Positions 12,470 through 12,808 of a DNA stretch of 12,808 nt are shown here, one piece after another (the stretch's first letter is position 1; every line of letters starts with the position of its first letter). The notes under the pieces are model-generated. The model did no database searches. It had not been told where the DNA came from and saw only the letters and a list, made by a program, of their open reading frames with translations. This DNA comes from an uncultured Eubacterium sp. (lineage in GTDB: Bacteria; Bacillota; Clostridia; Lachnospirales; Lachnospiraceae). The stretch covers positions 1 through 12,808 of the forward strand of contig CALGGT010000105.1 of NCBI GenBank assembly GCA_937915825.1, written 5' to 3'. The position numbers and the translations under genes are program-made.

Positions 12470-12808
12470 GTGGACATTTTAGCGTATTTGAAGGAATTTA
12501 ATATGGTATCTGTGATTGTCCGGCTGCTGCTGGCCATGGCCTGTGGCGGGGTTCTCGGATATGGCAGGTCGAAAAAGAAACAGAATGCCGGACTCAGGAC
12601 CTATACTCTGACCTGCATCGGCGCCGCATTAACCATCATGATATCCATCTATGAATGGGAGATGATAAAGGGACCGTGGGTTGGAATTGTGGAGACGGTG
12701 GGGCTGAAGTTCGATGCTTCCCGTATCGCGGCCAATGTCATCAGCGGGATCGGCTTCCTCGCTGCCGGAACCATTCTCGCTGCGGACCACCAGCAGACGA
12801 CCGGTTTG
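12470..12808 (+). CDS. MgtC/SapB-family inner-membrane protein, N-terminal part
   Basis: This is a frame of 113 codons open to the window end. It starts at a GTG 12 bases after AAAGGAG; an internal ATG at 12503 is an alternative. Predicted membrane segments lie at about residues 12-31 ('SVIVRLLLAMACGGVLGYGR'), about 44-58 ('TYTLTCIGAALTIMI') and about 90-105 ('VISGIGFLAAGTILA'). The motifs 'GLRTYTLTCIGAAL' and 'ANVISGIGFLAAGTI' are the family signatures. The family includes Salmonella MgtC, which modulates membrane ATP synthase and virulence under low Mg2+, and SapB-type proteins. Most clostridial members have unknown roles. The 3' part is beyond the window. Codons are more G/C-ending than in the gltA operon. 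Confidence 0.85.
   Translation, partial: MDILAYLKEFNMVSVIVRLLLAMACGGVLGYGRSKKKQNAGLRTYTLTCIGAALTIMISIYEWEMIKGPWVGIVETVGLKFDASRIAANVISGIGFLAAGTILAADHQQTTGL

Noticed and set aside
12243..12482. 79-codon plus-strand frame upstream of the MgtC-family gene
   Set aside because: It covers two promoters and two palindromes, is cysteine-rich without motifs, and overlaps the MgtC-family start in another frame.

Overview
The window looks like a metagenomic contig whose main block (about 520-11200) comes from a low-to-mid GC Firmicute, most likely a Lachnospiraceae-type clostridium. I base this on the gene set (IreB-RuvX-DUF1292 run, RNase J, MtaB, a ThiI without a rhodanese domain next to its own cysteine desulfurase, a meso-DAP-type MurE), strong AGGAGG-like ribosome binding sites and near-consensus SigA promoters. 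No organism name can be fixed from the sequence alone.

Left end (1-520): the first 12 bases are identical to the tail of the standard Illumina adapter. They are followed by a GC-rich 5' fragment of a family-2 glycosyltransferase (minus strand). RNase J stops abruptly after about 270 of its usual ~555 residues, exactly where composition shifts to GC-rich. This end is best read as an adapter-bearing chimeric join, not as native gene order.

Block A (about 500-3821, minus strand): mtaB (tRNA ms2t6A37 methylthiotransferase), ireB (substrate of a PASTA Ser/Thr kinase), ruvX, a DUF1292 protein and RNase J. A SigA promoter lies in front of ireB. Block B (3844-4234, plus strand): a single-gene unit with an excellent promoter, a 77-residue HPr-fold protein that lacks the phosphorylatable histidine, and a terminator. 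Block C (4233-11217, minus strand): a tightly packed apparent operon, gltA (citrate synthase), a Cof-type HAD phosphatase, murE, rsmE, a NifS-like cysteine desulfurase and thiI, driven by a promoter at 11189-11217. The last two genes form the sulfur relay for 4-thiouridine in tRNA and possibly for thiamine.

Right end (11218-12808): a 400-base C-rich gene-free stretch with a long imperfect palindrome (11261-11400), a G-quadruplex motif on the minus strand (11400-11428) and a decaying tandem repeat of about 29 bp (from 11429). Next come a possible 34-residue basic protein, a terminator, a RelB/DinJ-type antitoxin whose overlapping RelE/ParE toxin gene is cut to 26 residues, an operator-like palindrome in the antitoxin promoter, and the 5' part of an MgtC/SapB-family membrane protein running off the window on the plus strand.

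I do not see a convincing new multi-gene system. The observations most worth following are the His-less HPr paralogue with its own promoter, the structured repeat region upstream of gltA, the orphaned antitoxin with its remnant toxin, and the assembly artefact at the left end.
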